Origin: Candidatus Melainabacteria bacterium
GTDB taxonomy: Bacteria; Cyanobacteriota; Vampirovibrionia; Obscuribacterales; Obscuribacteraceae
Direction: 5' to 3'
Length of the DNA: 64,000 nt
Assembly (NCBI GenBank): GCA_003151275.1
Contig: PLXC01000065.1
Location: 3,188-67,187 of the forward strand
Shown: in pieces, positions 28,206 to 37,012 of the stretch
How positions within the stretch are numbered: position 1 is the stretch's first letter
Layout: each line of letters starts with the position of its first letter
The notes under the pieces: model-generated
Database searches by the model: none
Seen by the model: only the letters and a program-made list of their open reading frames with translations
Told to the model about the DNA's origin: nothing
Made by a program: the position numbers and the translations under genes

Positions 28206-28655
28206 GGCTTTCTCCTTATTAAATGGGCAGCACGCGTCGTCTTCGAGTGTTTTGAATGAACACTTACATAAACGTATACGTTGCTTTGAGTCAAAAGGTT
28301 CAAATTGCTGTCGCTCTCGAAAAATATTTCTGAAAAGTAGGAGGTATCCCTTCCAGGAAGTGTTGATTTAATTTGTTAAGCAAAAAACGCGGCTTTTCGG
28401 AAATCTCAAAAGCCCCAAACTGCGCAAGTTTCAAGCACTCCGAAAGTCTGGAAACGCTGATGTAATATTGCTTTACCTGAAATGGGATAGGTCAAAAAAA
28501 GGAGAGGGTACCCTTTCTAATGTTTGACAAAATGCTGCGCTCCAACAATCGAACTTTCGATCGTTCATTCTGGAGACAAATTTTTTGTTGGATAAGTGCA
28601 GGCTGCAAGCCGGTGCTCCCAGGATGGAGATGCCCGCTGGGAGCTGGATTCAGGA
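28206..28655. other. 450-bp gene-free region with palindromes
   Basis: No gene supported on either strand. A perfect 12-bp palindrome AACGTATACGTT lies at 28271-28282, upstream of radC, and could be an operator. A 10-bp palindrome AGGGTACCCT lies near 28505 next to an A-run. No tRNA, riboswitch or terminator could be supported. Confidence 0.5.
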
Positions 28656-30068
28656 TTAGACTTTTTGGGTTTTCCAGACTCCGGATTTAAAGCGCCATAT
28701 GGCGACCAGTCCAATCATTACTGCCGTAGAAGACATAGCGACCCATGTGCCGCTTGGACCCCAGTTGAGCGTGACGGTGAGGAAATAAGCCAATGGTAAT
28801 CTGACCACTGTCAAAAAGAAGCAGCTTGCCCACATAGGCCAGTTAGTGTAACCAGCACCCTGCATTGCACCAAATAACGTGATCCAGGCTGCCACAAACG
28901 GTTCGCAGATGCCGATGATTTGCAAGTATTGCGCTGTATAACGCACCACATTTTCATCCGTACTCATCATTCTCGCTATTGGTTCTGCAAAACAGAACAT
29001 CAAAACTCCGCACAAAAAATTGAATCCACAGCCGATCGCAGCGACTTGCCAGCCCGCTCTTTCAGCTCGTTCAGGTTGTTTGGCGCCAAGATTTTGGCCA
29101 ACGATTGTTGCCACCGCCATGCTTAACGCATGAATCGGCAAGCCCGCCACCATCTCTTCAAGACGGAGTCCGACAGCCCATGCGGCTTGACATGATGTTG
29201 GATCTTTTGTTTGAGCGAACACCAGAAAGAGAACGAAGTTTCCTCCCACCCAGGCAACATCCTGCACGCAAGCGGGAATGCCGATCTTCAAGAGTCGCAG
29301 GATCCATTCTTTGTCGAATCCGGTGCGCAGAATATCTCTCGGATTTAAACATGCTCCGATGTCTGATCTGCTCAAGATGTACAGTGCAACAGACGTTCCA
29401 ATCGTCCCCGCGATCAACCAGGACATGCCGAATCCTGCGATGCCGAAATGGAATGGACCCAGACAAAAAACGAAGTCTAAGGCGATAACCATTGTCACCA
29501 TCAAAATCCAAATGCACATTGGCGTGCGGGCATTGCCTTTCGCCCGAAAAATTGAGTTTGTGATCCACAACATGGTGAACGGAATTTGCGACCAGATATC
29601 CCAGCGCAAATAATCCCAGCCAAGTTGTTCGACTCTTGGTGAGGCTCCCAAAAGATGGAAGAAAGGCTTAGCGAGGAGATATCCGAGCGTTGCAGAGCCG
29701 ACCCCAAAAATGAAGCCGAAAACCAATGATTGTCGCGCCGCTTCGGTAGCGCCGGCGATGTCTTTAGCTCCCCAATAACGACTGACGATCGCGGTGGCGC
29801 CGGCAGAAAGAGCTACGGCCAGCATGATCATGAAGAACCAGATCTGCCCACCGACGCCGATAGCGGCTTGGATTTCACTGCCTAACTTGCCAGCCACCCA
29901 AACATCGGTGAAACTTGCAGCAGCGATGGTCAACATTTGCACGAGCGAAGGCCAGGACATATGCCAGATGGCTGCCCAAGTCGACCCAGAGACGATAACG
30001 CTGTCGTGATCATCCTGCGCACGAATATCTTCAAGCTCTTGAAGTGCAACCATACATAAAGCCCGCAC
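28656..30068 (-). CDS. MATE-family efflux transporter
   Basis: A 470-residue membrane protein with about twelve hydrophobic segments and the MATE layout of two six-helix halves. Diagnostic pieces are PSLVQMLTIAAASFTDVWVAGKLG near residues 40-63 and VATIVGQNLGAKQPERAERAGW near residues 320-341. MATE proteins export cationic compounds by Na+ or H+ antiport. The start may be GTG at 30068 or the ATG five codons later; neither has a good ribosome site. Divergent from the TOPRIM gene over about 150 bases. Confidence 0.9.
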   Translation of the reverse strand: MRALCMVALQELEDIRAQDDHDSVIVSGSTWAAIWHMSWPSLVQMLTIAAASFTDVWVAGKLGSEIQAAIGVGGQIWFFMIMLAVALSAGATAIVSRYWGAKDIAGATEAARQSLVFGFIFGVGSATLGYLLAKPFFHLLGASPRVEQLGWDYLRWDIWSQIPFTMLWITNSIFRAKGNARTPMCIWILMVTMVIALDFVFCLGPFHFGIAGFGMSWLIAGTIGTSVALYILSRSDIGACLNPRDILRTGFDKEWILRLLKIGIPACVQDVAWVGGNFVLFLVFAQTKDPTSCQAAWAVGLRLEEMVAGLPIHALSMAVATIVGQNLGAKQPERAERAGWQVAAIGCGFNFLCGVLMFCFAEPIARMMSTDENVVRYTAQYLQIIGICEPFVAAWITLFGAMQGAGYTNWPMWASCFFLTVVRLPLAYFLTVTLNWGPSGTWVAMSSTAVMIGLVAIWRFKSGVWKTQKV

Positions 30069-30217
30069 GAAATAATTTGGATCTCTAGCGTAACTAATTA
30101 GATGACAATAGGAAAGGGGAAATCACGAAAAATTGTCATTAAGCGTGTGATGGTACTATCTATAGTCTCAAAACCTGGGCGTGCGCGTCCTCTTACTAAT
30201 TCGGCAGAAGTACACAT

Positions 30218-31435
30218 TTGAAAACTTCAGGTGACAGACCAGACCTCGAAATAACCGGATTAGCTGCCCCTTCGGCGGAAGATTTTTGGTCGATGTTGCA
30301 GAAATATCTCTCTTTTGATGAGCCTTCGAGTCGCTGCGCCCGCCTCAAAAAAGCTGTCGCAAAGCAGTTGAAAGCACCGCCATCCAAAGACATCGATCTG
30401 AATTCGACTTCGCAGTATCAGCAAGATTGTTTGTTCGATGCAGTCTTTGGGGGGCGTCCAAGTGACAATGCCAGTCGCCTTTTGAGTGTTCTGTTGGGGC
30501 TTGAGGAGATTGCCCGTTTTGATGAAATCGCATTCGCCAGTTGGGCTAATGAAATTGGACCTGAGGAGTCGAACGGCAATCAATCTTCGGATTTTTGGCA
30601 AGGACTGAGACAATGGTTTGAAGGGGCCAATCTTTCGGCTAGTCAAACTCGCTGGCTGATGCACTGCGCCTTGACCACGCCTGCCTGGATTCAGCTGACC
30701 TCTGCGGGCCCCTGGAGCGATGATCCGATCAAGATTTTTTTATTGAATGCTCTCGAACAAGTAAAAATTCTTGTCAGCACTAGAGCGCCTGACACTTTCG
30801 ACCCGAAAGTATTTGCTCGAGCACATGCGCAATTCACAAAACTGCTCGCTGAATTGCGCGCGCAGTTGCCTGGCGACTTTTTGCCTCAGGTGATTGTCAT
30901 TGTGGAAGGACCAACTGAGGCTGTGCTTTTACCTCGCTTTGCCGCATCGATGGGAATCGATCTGCAAGCCAATGCAATCATGATTATTCCCGCCGGTGGT
31001 GCCAAACAAGTTTCACGTCGCTATCTTTTTTTGCGAGATTTAGTTGCTCTGCCGATCGTTTGCATTCTGGATCGCGACGCAGAGGAACAAGCTGGTGTGA
31101 TCAACGATACGATTCGTGATTGCGACAAACTCTTTGTATTGGAAGCTGGCGAAATTGAGGATACATTTGAGATCGGAACATTTGTTAGACAGTTGAATTT
31201 GTATCTGGAGTCGTTTCATGGCTCTGTTCAGCCGCTTTCGACAAGCGACTTTCCATCGAAAGTAAGCAGAAAAATCATCCTAAATAAGTTATGGAAAGCT
31301 CGCAAATTAGGTGACTTCGATAAAATCGCTTTTGCTGAATCGATCGCTCGTAATCTTAATGACGAAGCCGATGTGCCGCGAGAAGTCGTGATCATACTTA
31401 AATTTTTGGCAGAGGTCGCTGCAGAGCATGTCTGA
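30218..31435 (+). CDS. Stand-alone OLD-like TOPRIM-domain protein
   Basis: A 405-residue protein whose C-terminal 180 residues look like an OLD-family TOPRIM nuclease domain: VIVIVEGPTEAVLLPRF near residues 226-242 (first acidic motif), IIPAGGAKQVSRR, VCILDRDAEEQ near residue 282 (the D-x-D), and LEAGEIEDTF. The N-terminal 220 residues match nothing I recognise, and there is no Walker A motif, so it lacks the ABC-type ATPase that precedes TOPRIM in OLD proteins. TTG 30218 is the best start, with a weak site. It overlaps the next gene by 8 bases. Predicted nuclease, inferred from motifs only. Confidence 0.65.
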   Translation: MKTSGDRPDLEITGLAAPSAEDFWSMLQKYLSFDEPSSRCARLKKAVAKQLKAPPSKDIDLNSTSQYQQDCLFDAVFGGRPSDNASRLLSVLLGLEEIARFDEIAFASWANEIGPEESNGNQSSDFWQGLRQWFEGANLSASQTRWLMHCALTTPAWIQLTSAGPWSDDPIKIFLLNALEQVKILVSTRAPDTFDPKVFARAHAQFTKLLAELRAQLPGDFLPQVIVIVEGPTEAVLLPRFAASMGIDLQANAIMIIPAGGAKQVSRRYLFLRDLVALPIVCILDRDAEEQAGVINDTIRDCDKLFVLEAGEIEDTFEIGTFVRQLNLYLESFHGSVQPLSTSDFPSKVSRKIILNKLWKARKLGDFDKIAFAESIARNLNDEADVPREVVIILKFLAEVAAEHV

Positions 31436-31868
31436 GGCAGGCGAGACGGTAAAGAAGAAAAAGACTGGTGCCGCCAAAATAGCGGCGATAGTCTCCACCG
31501 TTCTCTGGATATTAGGTTTCGCTCTGGCATTTGTGGTGCCTGCCGGCTCGCCTTTTGGATGGGTGCCCGATGGTATGTTGTTAGTTGGATTCTGGCCGTT
31601 GCTGTATGCCTGGAGACCGGGCTGGCCGTGGCTTGTTTTCGGCATCTTGAATGTGATCATTGGTTTTCTATTGCTGGTGGCCGCATATATCCCAGTCACT
31701 AATTTCACACCAGAGATGATCATAGTTCGCAAACATCTTGCCGAACAGCACTCACCATTTACCTGGATGACAATTGGCATAGTGTCCACCATATTTGGTG
31801 TCACTCGGATGACCACGCACCTGATTGTGTGGCTGAGATCCCGAACAAAAAAGGCGGCCAAGGAGTGA
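31428..31868 (+). CDS. Small multi-pass membrane protein, unknown
   Basis: A 146-residue protein with a Lys-rich N-terminus (VKKKKTGAAK) and four hydrophobic segments near residues 19-39, 44-60, 63-85 and 105-125, ending RSRTKKAAKE. No family recognised. Its ATG lies inside the end of the TOPRIM gene (8-base overlap), so translation is probably coupled. Function cannot be given; the physical coupling is the main clue. Confidence 0.7.
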   Translation: MSEAGETVKKKKTGAAKIAAIVSTVLWILGFALAFVVPAGSPFGWVPDGMLLVGFWPLLYAWRPGWPWLVFGILNVIIGFLLLVAAYIPVTNFTPEMIIVRKHLAEQHSPFTWMTIGIVSTIFGVTRMTTHLIVWLRSRTKKAAKE

Positions 31869-31978
31869 CAGATCTTCTTTCTCTAGATGGCATGGACAAC
31901 GCATCATTGGCTAGGGGCCGCTAATCCAGTCCATTCCATTCAAGCCAGTGCAATGCCACAATCCAACTGTCTTTTTTT

Positions 31979-32551
31979 TTAATCGGTTTTTGCTGCTGTC
32001 TTGCTATTCGCGACTCGTTGCGAGTTACCTTCAGGCACCAAAACTCGCGATAGAAAACGATCCTCAGTTTCCCACATACGAGGACGTTGCCCAGTCAAAC
32101 TCGATAAATGCTTTGTGCCCTGCATCTTTTGATCCATGTAATCAGCTTTCTTAGCGATATAGAGCCATTGCTTAACTACAAGATTGTGCAGTTGCGGGTC
32201 CTGCGTTTTTTGACGCATCAACTTCTTTTCCAGTGCTTCTGCGTACAAAATGCGACCATCCATATCCGCCGGCGACATTTCTACAGACTTTCCTAGCACT
32301 AGCACGGCGCGATCTATGTTGTTGAAACGCATGGATTGTTCCCCTTCGAGTCGCAGAGCGCTCGAAGTGGAGGTGCCAATATCGAGCAACTGATCGGAAC
32401 TAACCAATGCCTGCTCGCTATGAGCAATCGGAGTCGTGTCTTGAGAGAAATCGCTGTCTCTTGAAAGCACAGGCTGGGAGATTGTCACCACCCCTAGAAT
32501 CGCCAGCATGAGTTGCTTCTTTATATTTAGCGGCACGAAATTACTTGGCAT
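31979..32551 (-). CDS. Exported helical (TPR-like) protein, unknown
   Basis: A 190-residue protein with a signal sequence (residues 10-30, ending VLS-RD). The middle, ALRLEGEQSMRFNNIDRAVLVLGKSVEMSPADMDGRILYAEALEKKL, reads as about two tetratricopeptide-like helices pairs. The rest is polar, basic and probably disordered. Its ATG overlaps the rpe stop by one base (TAATG), so the two genes are coupled. A run of nine T on the plus strand abuts its stop codon. Confidence 0.7.
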   Translation of the reverse strand: MPSNFVPLNIKKQLMLAILGVVTISQPVLSRDSDFSQDTTPIAHSEQALVSSDQLLDIGTSTSSALRLEGEQSMRFNNIDRAVLVLGKSVEMSPADMDGRILYAEALEKKLMRQKTQDPQLHNLVVKQWLYIAKKADYMDQKMQGTKHLSSLTGQRPRMWETEDRFLSRVLVPEGNSQRVANSKTAAKTD

Positions 32552-33264
32552 TAATAGCTCCCTTTTTCTCCCGCTAGCTCTTGCTGATTAATAGCTGCGA
32601 TCGATTGTGATTGGGTCGAGTGGAGATCGGCAATTGCTTTGTTGATGTCGCTTGCCCCGTAAATTGCGTTGCCGGCTACGAGCACATCTGCGCCCACCTC
32701 AACGACTGTTCTGCCGGTGGTTGGGTTGATGCCACCATCCACGGAGACATGCACCTCTGGATGACCGGCGTTGTCCAACATGGATCGAACTGTTTTAATT
32801 TTTGGCACTACTGCGTTGATAAATTTTTGTCCGCCAAAACCAGGGTTCACTGACATGATTAGCACAAGGTCGATGTCGTCCAAAACATATCTTATCGTTT
32901 CTGGAGATGTTGCGGGATTAAGTGCTACACCAGCTTTTTTACCAAGCTTGCGTATATGCGATAGGGTCCTTTGCAGATGGGTGCAAGCTTCCACGTGCAC
33001 TGTAATGTAGTCAGAGCCTGCATCGGCAAACTCTTCCAAAAATCTATCCGGGTCCACGATCATCAAGTGAACATCTAGCGCTAACGTAGTCTGTTTTCTG
33101 ATTGCCCGCACCACAGGTAGTCCTATGGTCAGATTTGGTACGAACTGGCCGTCCATTACATCTACGTGGATCCAGTCTGCACCGGCGCTCTCAACCCGTT
33201 TGATCTCCTCGCCCAGTTTGGCGAAATCCGCCGACAAGATTGAAGGTGCTACTAGTACAGCCAT
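32551..33264 (-). CDS. rpe: Ribulose-phosphate 3-epimerase
   Basis: TIM-barrel epimerase of the pentose-phosphate pathway. The 237-residue protein shows APSILSADFAKLGEEI at the N-terminus, the catalytic HVDVMDGQFVPNLTIG near residues 33-48, LDVHLMI near 67, LIMSVNPGFGGQKFI near 136-150, and VSVDGGINPTT near 173-183. The C-terminus extends slightly beyond the usual end. A leading gene on the minus strand coupled to the exported protein behind it. Confidence 0.96.
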   Translation of the reverse strand: MAVLVAPSILSADFAKLGEEIKRVESAGADWIHVDVMDGQFVPNLTIGLPVVRAIRKQTTLALDVHLMIVDPDRFLEEFADAGSDYITVHVEACTHLQRTLSHIRKLGKKAGVALNPATSPETIRYVLDDIDLVLIMSVNPGFGGQKFINAVVPKIKTVRSMLDNAGHPEVHVSVDGGINPTTGRTVVEVGADVLVAGNAIYGASDINKAIADLHSTQSQSIAAINQQELAGEKGSY

Positions 33265-33506
33265 TGGTGAAAATACTCTGAAAATTACGACGCGATCCGA
33301 TGACGACCCGTTCGTTTAGCGAATCTCGATTATCATGACTACCTCGGAAGTTTCGGTCAAGTGGAACTAAATGGGATTGGCGCTTTTGAGATGAAGATCT
33401 TTTTAGATGTTTGGAGCCGCCTCAGACTGCCTAGTTCCAGGTGGTTCTCCAATAAACTGTTTGGGCAGGAATGAATGCGCAATGTAACGCGCGAGGAAAA
33501 GAGATT

Positions 33507-34607
33507 ATGCCGGATTTAGCACTTACCGATGAACAACAAGAGTTTCAAAAACTTGCCAGAGAGTTTGCTCAAAACGAATTGGTGCCCAAGGCTTACGAAT
33601 GCGATCAGAAATCTACGGCACCGAAAGAGATTTTGAAGCAAGCCTGGGAAATCGGGTTGGTCACCGCCTCTGTCCCTGATGAGCTGGGTGGACTGGGTCT
33701 CTCCCTGCTCGAATGCTGCGTGATTGCCGAGGAATTGGCGAGTGGATGCAGTGGCATTTATGGTGCTATTGAGGCGACGACGCTTGCTCAATTAGTCTTG
33801 GTTGCCGTGGCATCTGAACATCAGAAGAAAAAGTATTTGCAGCCGCTGACCGAATCTCCTAGTTTTGCCGGGCTCGACGCAGAGCTCTTCTCGCCTTTTG
33901 AATCGAAGCTTGAATGCTCTCGTGACAAGGATGATTTTGTTCTCAATGGAGAGGTTGTGGTGGCCAATGGCGCGAGCGCAGATTGGTTTTTGGTGTCAGC
34001 ACGCGGTTCAGCGCGACGGATCTTCATAGTATCCAGGCAAGCGAAGGGCGTTGAAGCCGGAATGCCTGTTTTTTCTATCGGCAGAAAAGCAATGGATCTT
34101 ACTAACGTAAAGTTGACGAAGGTGCAAATTGACTCCAGTAACACCCTGGAATTGGATCAAAACGCCTGGCAGTTGTTAAAGGATCAAGCCGCTTGTGTGT
34201 TGGCCGCGGGCTCAGTGGGTATTGCTCGCAGTGCAATGCAAAATGCCATTCAATATTCCAAAGAGAGAAAAACTTTTGGTGTCGCAATTTCGCAGCATCA
34301 AGCAGTTGGCTTCATGCTAGCGGATATGGCCAAAGATATAGAAGCGGCGCGCTTGTTGATTTGGCAAGCTTGCTTGATTGCCGGATCCGCTCAAACCGGG
34401 TTGGTATCAGCAGCAGTGGCACGTACATTTGCCCAGGACATGGCGATGAGAGTGGCCACTGACGCCGTGCAAGTTTACGGTGGATATGGTTATTCAAAGG
34501 AATATCCAGTCGAAAAGCTAATGCGCGACGCCAAGGCATACCAGGTTTATCAAGGCACCAGCGCTGACTCTCGAGTGGAGATCGGTCGCCAGTTAGTTCA
34601 TCAATAG
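33507..34607 (+). CDS. Acyl-CoA dehydrogenase-like flavoprotein
   Basis: A 366-residue member of the acyl-CoA dehydrogenase family, which desaturates acyl-CoA and gives electrons to ETF. N-, middle- and C-terminal ACAD domains are all present, with ARSAMQNAIQYSKERKTFG, AVQVYGGYGYSKEYPVEKLMRDAKAYQ and the closing GTS block. The catalytic glutamate of the short/medium-chain type (IYEGTS) is replaced: the codon at 34551-34553 is CAA, giving VYQGTS. The alternative bases used by isovaleryl- or long-chain types are not evident either. The start is ATG 33507 after GAGGAAAAGAG; the frame is open upstream to 33471. Confidence 0.85.
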   Translation: MPDLALTDEQQEFQKLAREFAQNELVPKAYECDQKSTAPKEILKQAWEIGLVTASVPDELGGLGLSLLECCVIAEELASGCSGIYGAIEATTLAQLVLVAVASEHQKKKYLQPLTESPSFAGLDAELFSPFESKLECSRDKDDFVLNGEVVVANGASADWFLVSARGSARRIFIVSRQAKGVEAGMPVFSIGRKAMDLTNVKLTKVQIDSSNTLELDQNAWQLLKDQAACVLAAGSVGIARSAMQNAIQYSKERKTFGVAISQHQAVGFMLADMAKDIEAARLLIWQACLIAGSAQTGLVSAAVARTFAQDMAMRVATDAVQVYGGYGYSKEYPVEKLMRDAKAYQVYQGTSADSRVEIGRQLVHQ

Positions 34608-34611
34608 ACAA

Positions 34612-34836
34612 TTGACAGACGAACTCAAAAAAGGTCAATTACTGCTCGTCAAGGCACCGCCTTATTACGAGAAGGAATATTTCTACGAAGTAACTGGAGC
34701 CGGTGAAAAACAAATCAGAGCAGCGCTCTACCACTCCCCAAAAGTCAAAAAAGTTTGGAGCGTCGAGGAATTCAAGCTACTAATTGAAATGGGCGTCGTT
34801 CGCTTGGCTAAGGACGATGAGCGCCCTAAAAGCTGA
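34612..34836 (+). CDS. Small hypothetical protein
   Basis: A 74-residue polar protein starting at TTG 34612, four bases after the acyl-CoA dehydrogenase stop, so probably cotranscribed. Contains a Lys/Tyr-rich middle (PPYYEKEYFYEVTG) and a short helix-forming segment (SVEEFKLLIEMGVVRL). No family recognised. Charged composition and coding-like codon use support it as real. Confidence 0.55.
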   Translation: MTDELKKGQLLLVKAPPYYEKEYFYEVTGAGEKQIRAALYHSPKVKKVWSVEEFKLLIEMGVVRLAKDDERPKS

Positions 34837-34850
34837 TCCCACTCTTTTCT

Positions 34851-35390
34851 CTAGTGTGCGTTGTGCCGTCTGCCGCGCCGATGCTTCTTCGGTTGATTCT
34901 TGCTTGTCGCAGCCGCTTTGGCCTTTGCGTCAGCTGCAGCTTTTGCTTCAGTCGCCGCTTTTTGTTCATCGGTCGGCGCATCGGGATCTTCTAGCTCTGT
35001 AGCTGGTGTTCCTGTCAGGGTTTGCTCAACTACAGCCGCATTTTTGCCTAAGATTGGCGCCAGCACAGTGTGTATTTTATGCGGGAACCAAGTTTGGATG
35101 GTAAACCGAATGGCGCAAAAGAACAGCGCTACGCCAATGAAAATATAGACCAAATGCTCAGATAAGCTCTTAACGTGTTTGCGTAATTTCGTCGGTTTAC
35201 GGGTGCGTTCAAAGTCATTGGACGACAAATTATCGTCGAGCCGACGCGTCATGTCCTGCTGCTTGATTCCGCTCTTTAGCCCACCGCCCATTTTGCTCAT
35301 TTCACTAGCCGAAGTATGCCTGCCGCATACAACGCAAAATTTAAGTCCGAAATTAAGAGTGGCGCCACAGTAGGGACAAGAGGCTGGCAT
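34851..35390 (-). CDS. Zinc-ribbon single-pass membrane protein, unknown
   Basis: A 179-residue protein. Residues 5-22 form a zinc ribbon (CPYC then CVVC). A basic linker runs to residue 75, then one membrane helix near residues 81-101 (LVYIFIGVALFFCAIRF). The C-terminal 60 residues are an Ala/Lys-rich coil ending in a His/Arg-rich tail (KKHRRGRRHNAH). The design (N-terminal ribbon, C-terminal extracytoplasmic tail) parallels the protein at 8925-9536. Convergent with the small gene at 34612. Confidence 0.7.
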   Translation of the reverse strand: MPASCPYCGATLNFGLKFCVVCGRHTSASEMSKMGGGLKSGIKQQDMTRRLDDNLSSNDFERTRKPTKLRKHVKSLSEHLVYIFIGVALFFCAIRFTIQTWFPHKIHTVLAPILGKNAAVVEQTLTGTPATELEDPDAPTDEQKAATEAKAAADAKAKAAATSKNQPKKHRRGRRHNAH

Positions 35391-35548
35391 CTGTTATTCG
35401 ATCAATCCCCGACAATTCCAAGCATAACTAACTACAACGTTAGGTCCACTATAGCACCTTGTAATACAGAGTTATGCCGGTTGCATGACTTAGCCAAACA
35501 CGGTAAGAAGCGGCTTCCATCTCTGGGCGATAGTAAAAATGTGGAGAT

Positions 35549-35785
35549 CTAAAAATCGGACTGGGCAGCACCGGCATCAGTGGCACAGTATCTATTAAAC
35601 ATCTCTGATATTGATTCTCGGTCGTGCGCTAGTGTCTGTTGTTTACCATTCAGTTGAACGATACGCTCTTTTAATTCCTGAATCTGTTGTTGAATCACAT
35701 TGACTTCTTCAGTGATCTCAGACTCAGTCAGAGTAAGCGCTTCGGCAAGCGTACCAAATGCTTTTTCTAGCTCGCTCTCAGCCAT
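35549..35785 (-). CDS. Small coiled-coil protein
   Basis: A 78-residue acidic protein, predicted almost wholly helical, with a heptad-like stretch near residues 25-55 (EVNVIQQQIQELKERIVQL). No family recognised. ATG preceded by GGAAAGGAATC-like sequence. Stands alone on the minus strand between cysE and the zinc-ribbon gene. Confidence 0.6.
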   Translation of the reverse strand: MAESELEKAFGTLAEALTLTESEITEEVNVIQQQIQELKERIVQLNGKQQTLAHDRESISEMFNRYCATDAGAAQSDF

Positions 35786-35923
35786 GCGAGATTCCTTTCT
35801 CCGAAAAGTTGATGGGGTATTAAGATCCTTGCGCTGACTCTCTTTAGATCTGCGCCAGCATCGACAGCACTATATTACCCACAAACGCGGTCGTGTGCGT
35901 CACTTGATTACGGTTCAGATCGG

Positions 35924-36685
35924 CTAAATTCCAGCTCCGTGCAAGAAAACGTCAACTGGATCGGTGGATGTGGGGGAAGTGGGCTCGACTTCTTCTTCGT
36001 TTACAGGTGCCATCGGAGTCGTTGGTTGCAAAGATTGGATGCAGGCACTGACTGATAGTAATTGCTTTTCCAACTTGTGAATTCGATCCTTCAGGCTTTT
36101 GATCGCTTCGGCTTCTATGTCTGGCACTTCGTCTTTGACCTTTTGACCGTCCCGATAGATGACCCGACCCGGAACGCCGACGACAACAGAGTTGTCAGGC
36201 ACGTCTTTCAGCAGAATGGACCCTGAAGCGATGCGCACATTGTCTCCGACTGTTATGTCACCCTGGATCTCGGCGCCGCTGCCGACTATCACCCCGTTGC
36301 CCAGGGTCGGATGGCGTTTCATCCCTCTCGTCGCTGAGCCCATGCGCGCCGCCGCTCCAGCACCCAGCGTGACACCCTGGTAGATAACCACATCGTCCCC
36401 AATCACCGTAGTCTCGCCAATCACCACTCCCATGCCGTGGTCGATGAAGACTCTACGCCCGAGGATTGCCCCGGGGTGAATTTCAATCCCCGTCGTGACG
36501 CGACTGAGGTGGGAAATAAAGCGAGCCAACGTATATAGTCCACTGGTCCAAAGCGAGTGTGAGAGCTGATGAACAGTTACTGCATGGAAGCCTGGATAGC
36601 AAAGAACTACCTCCAGACGAGATCTCGCCGCCGGGTCCTGATCGTAAATGGCGTCAATGTTCTCTTTTATGCGGCTTAGGGTCAT
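35924..36685 (-). CDS. cysE: Serine O-acetyltransferase
   Basis: Left-handed beta-helix acetyltransferase that makes O-acetylserine for cysteine synthesis. The 253-residue protein has the N-terminal helical part with LCYPGFHAVTVHQLSH, the catalytic region IEIHPGAILGRRVFIDHGMGVVIGE with hexapeptide repeats near residues 66-170, and the conserved KRHPTLGNGVIVGSGAEIQGD. The C-terminal 50 residues are a Pro/Thr/Glu-rich extension with a coiled stretch. Upstream lies a 327-base gap before the giant gene. Confidence 0.93.
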   Translation of the reverse strand: MTLSRIKENIDAIYDQDPAARSRLEVVLCYPGFHAVTVHQLSHSLWTSGLYTLARFISHLSRVTTGIEIHPGAILGRRVFIDHGMGVVIGETTVIGDDVVIYQGVTLGAGAAARMGSATRGMKRHPTLGNGVIVGSGAEIQGDITVGDNVRIASGSILLKDVPDNSVVVGVPGRVIYRDGQKVKDEVPDIEAEAIKSLKDRIHKLEKQLLSVSACIQSLQPTTPMAPVNEEEVEPTSPTSTDPVDVFLHGAGI

Positions 36686-37012
36686 GCCAATTGCTCCAGA
36701 TTCGGATTAGTATTGCCTCTTGACAAGGTTGAACGGGTTTAAGAACACACATAAAAAGGGAATCTATGTAATTGAAGAGAAGTTTTTACATTAATAATGT
36801 TAGGTGACCGGGCGTCAGGATCGACCAAATGCGTACTTTCCCCATACTTACGGGCCCTTTAAGGATTATTCTGGGTTAAAAGTTATCACCTAAGTGTCGA
36901 AAGTGTCAGGTATTCGGATACAAGCCAGGATGTCAGGAGACCAATTGAACTGACCGAAAGACCCCTAAAAAGCTCATAAAAGGCAACCTACCAAGGTTTT
37001 AGCGTTTTTGTT
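36686..37012. other. Intergenic region before the giant repeat gene
   Basis: No gene seen. A perfect -35 like hexamer TTGACA occurs at 36720-36725 on the plus strand, but no good -10 at the right distance. The giant gene's ATG has no clear ribosome site; only AAGG is seen 16 bases before it. Confidence 0.35.

Noticed and set aside
31971..31980. T9 run as terminator of the small membrane gene
   Set aside because: No stable stem directly before it on the plus strand, and it touches the stop of the minus-strand gene.
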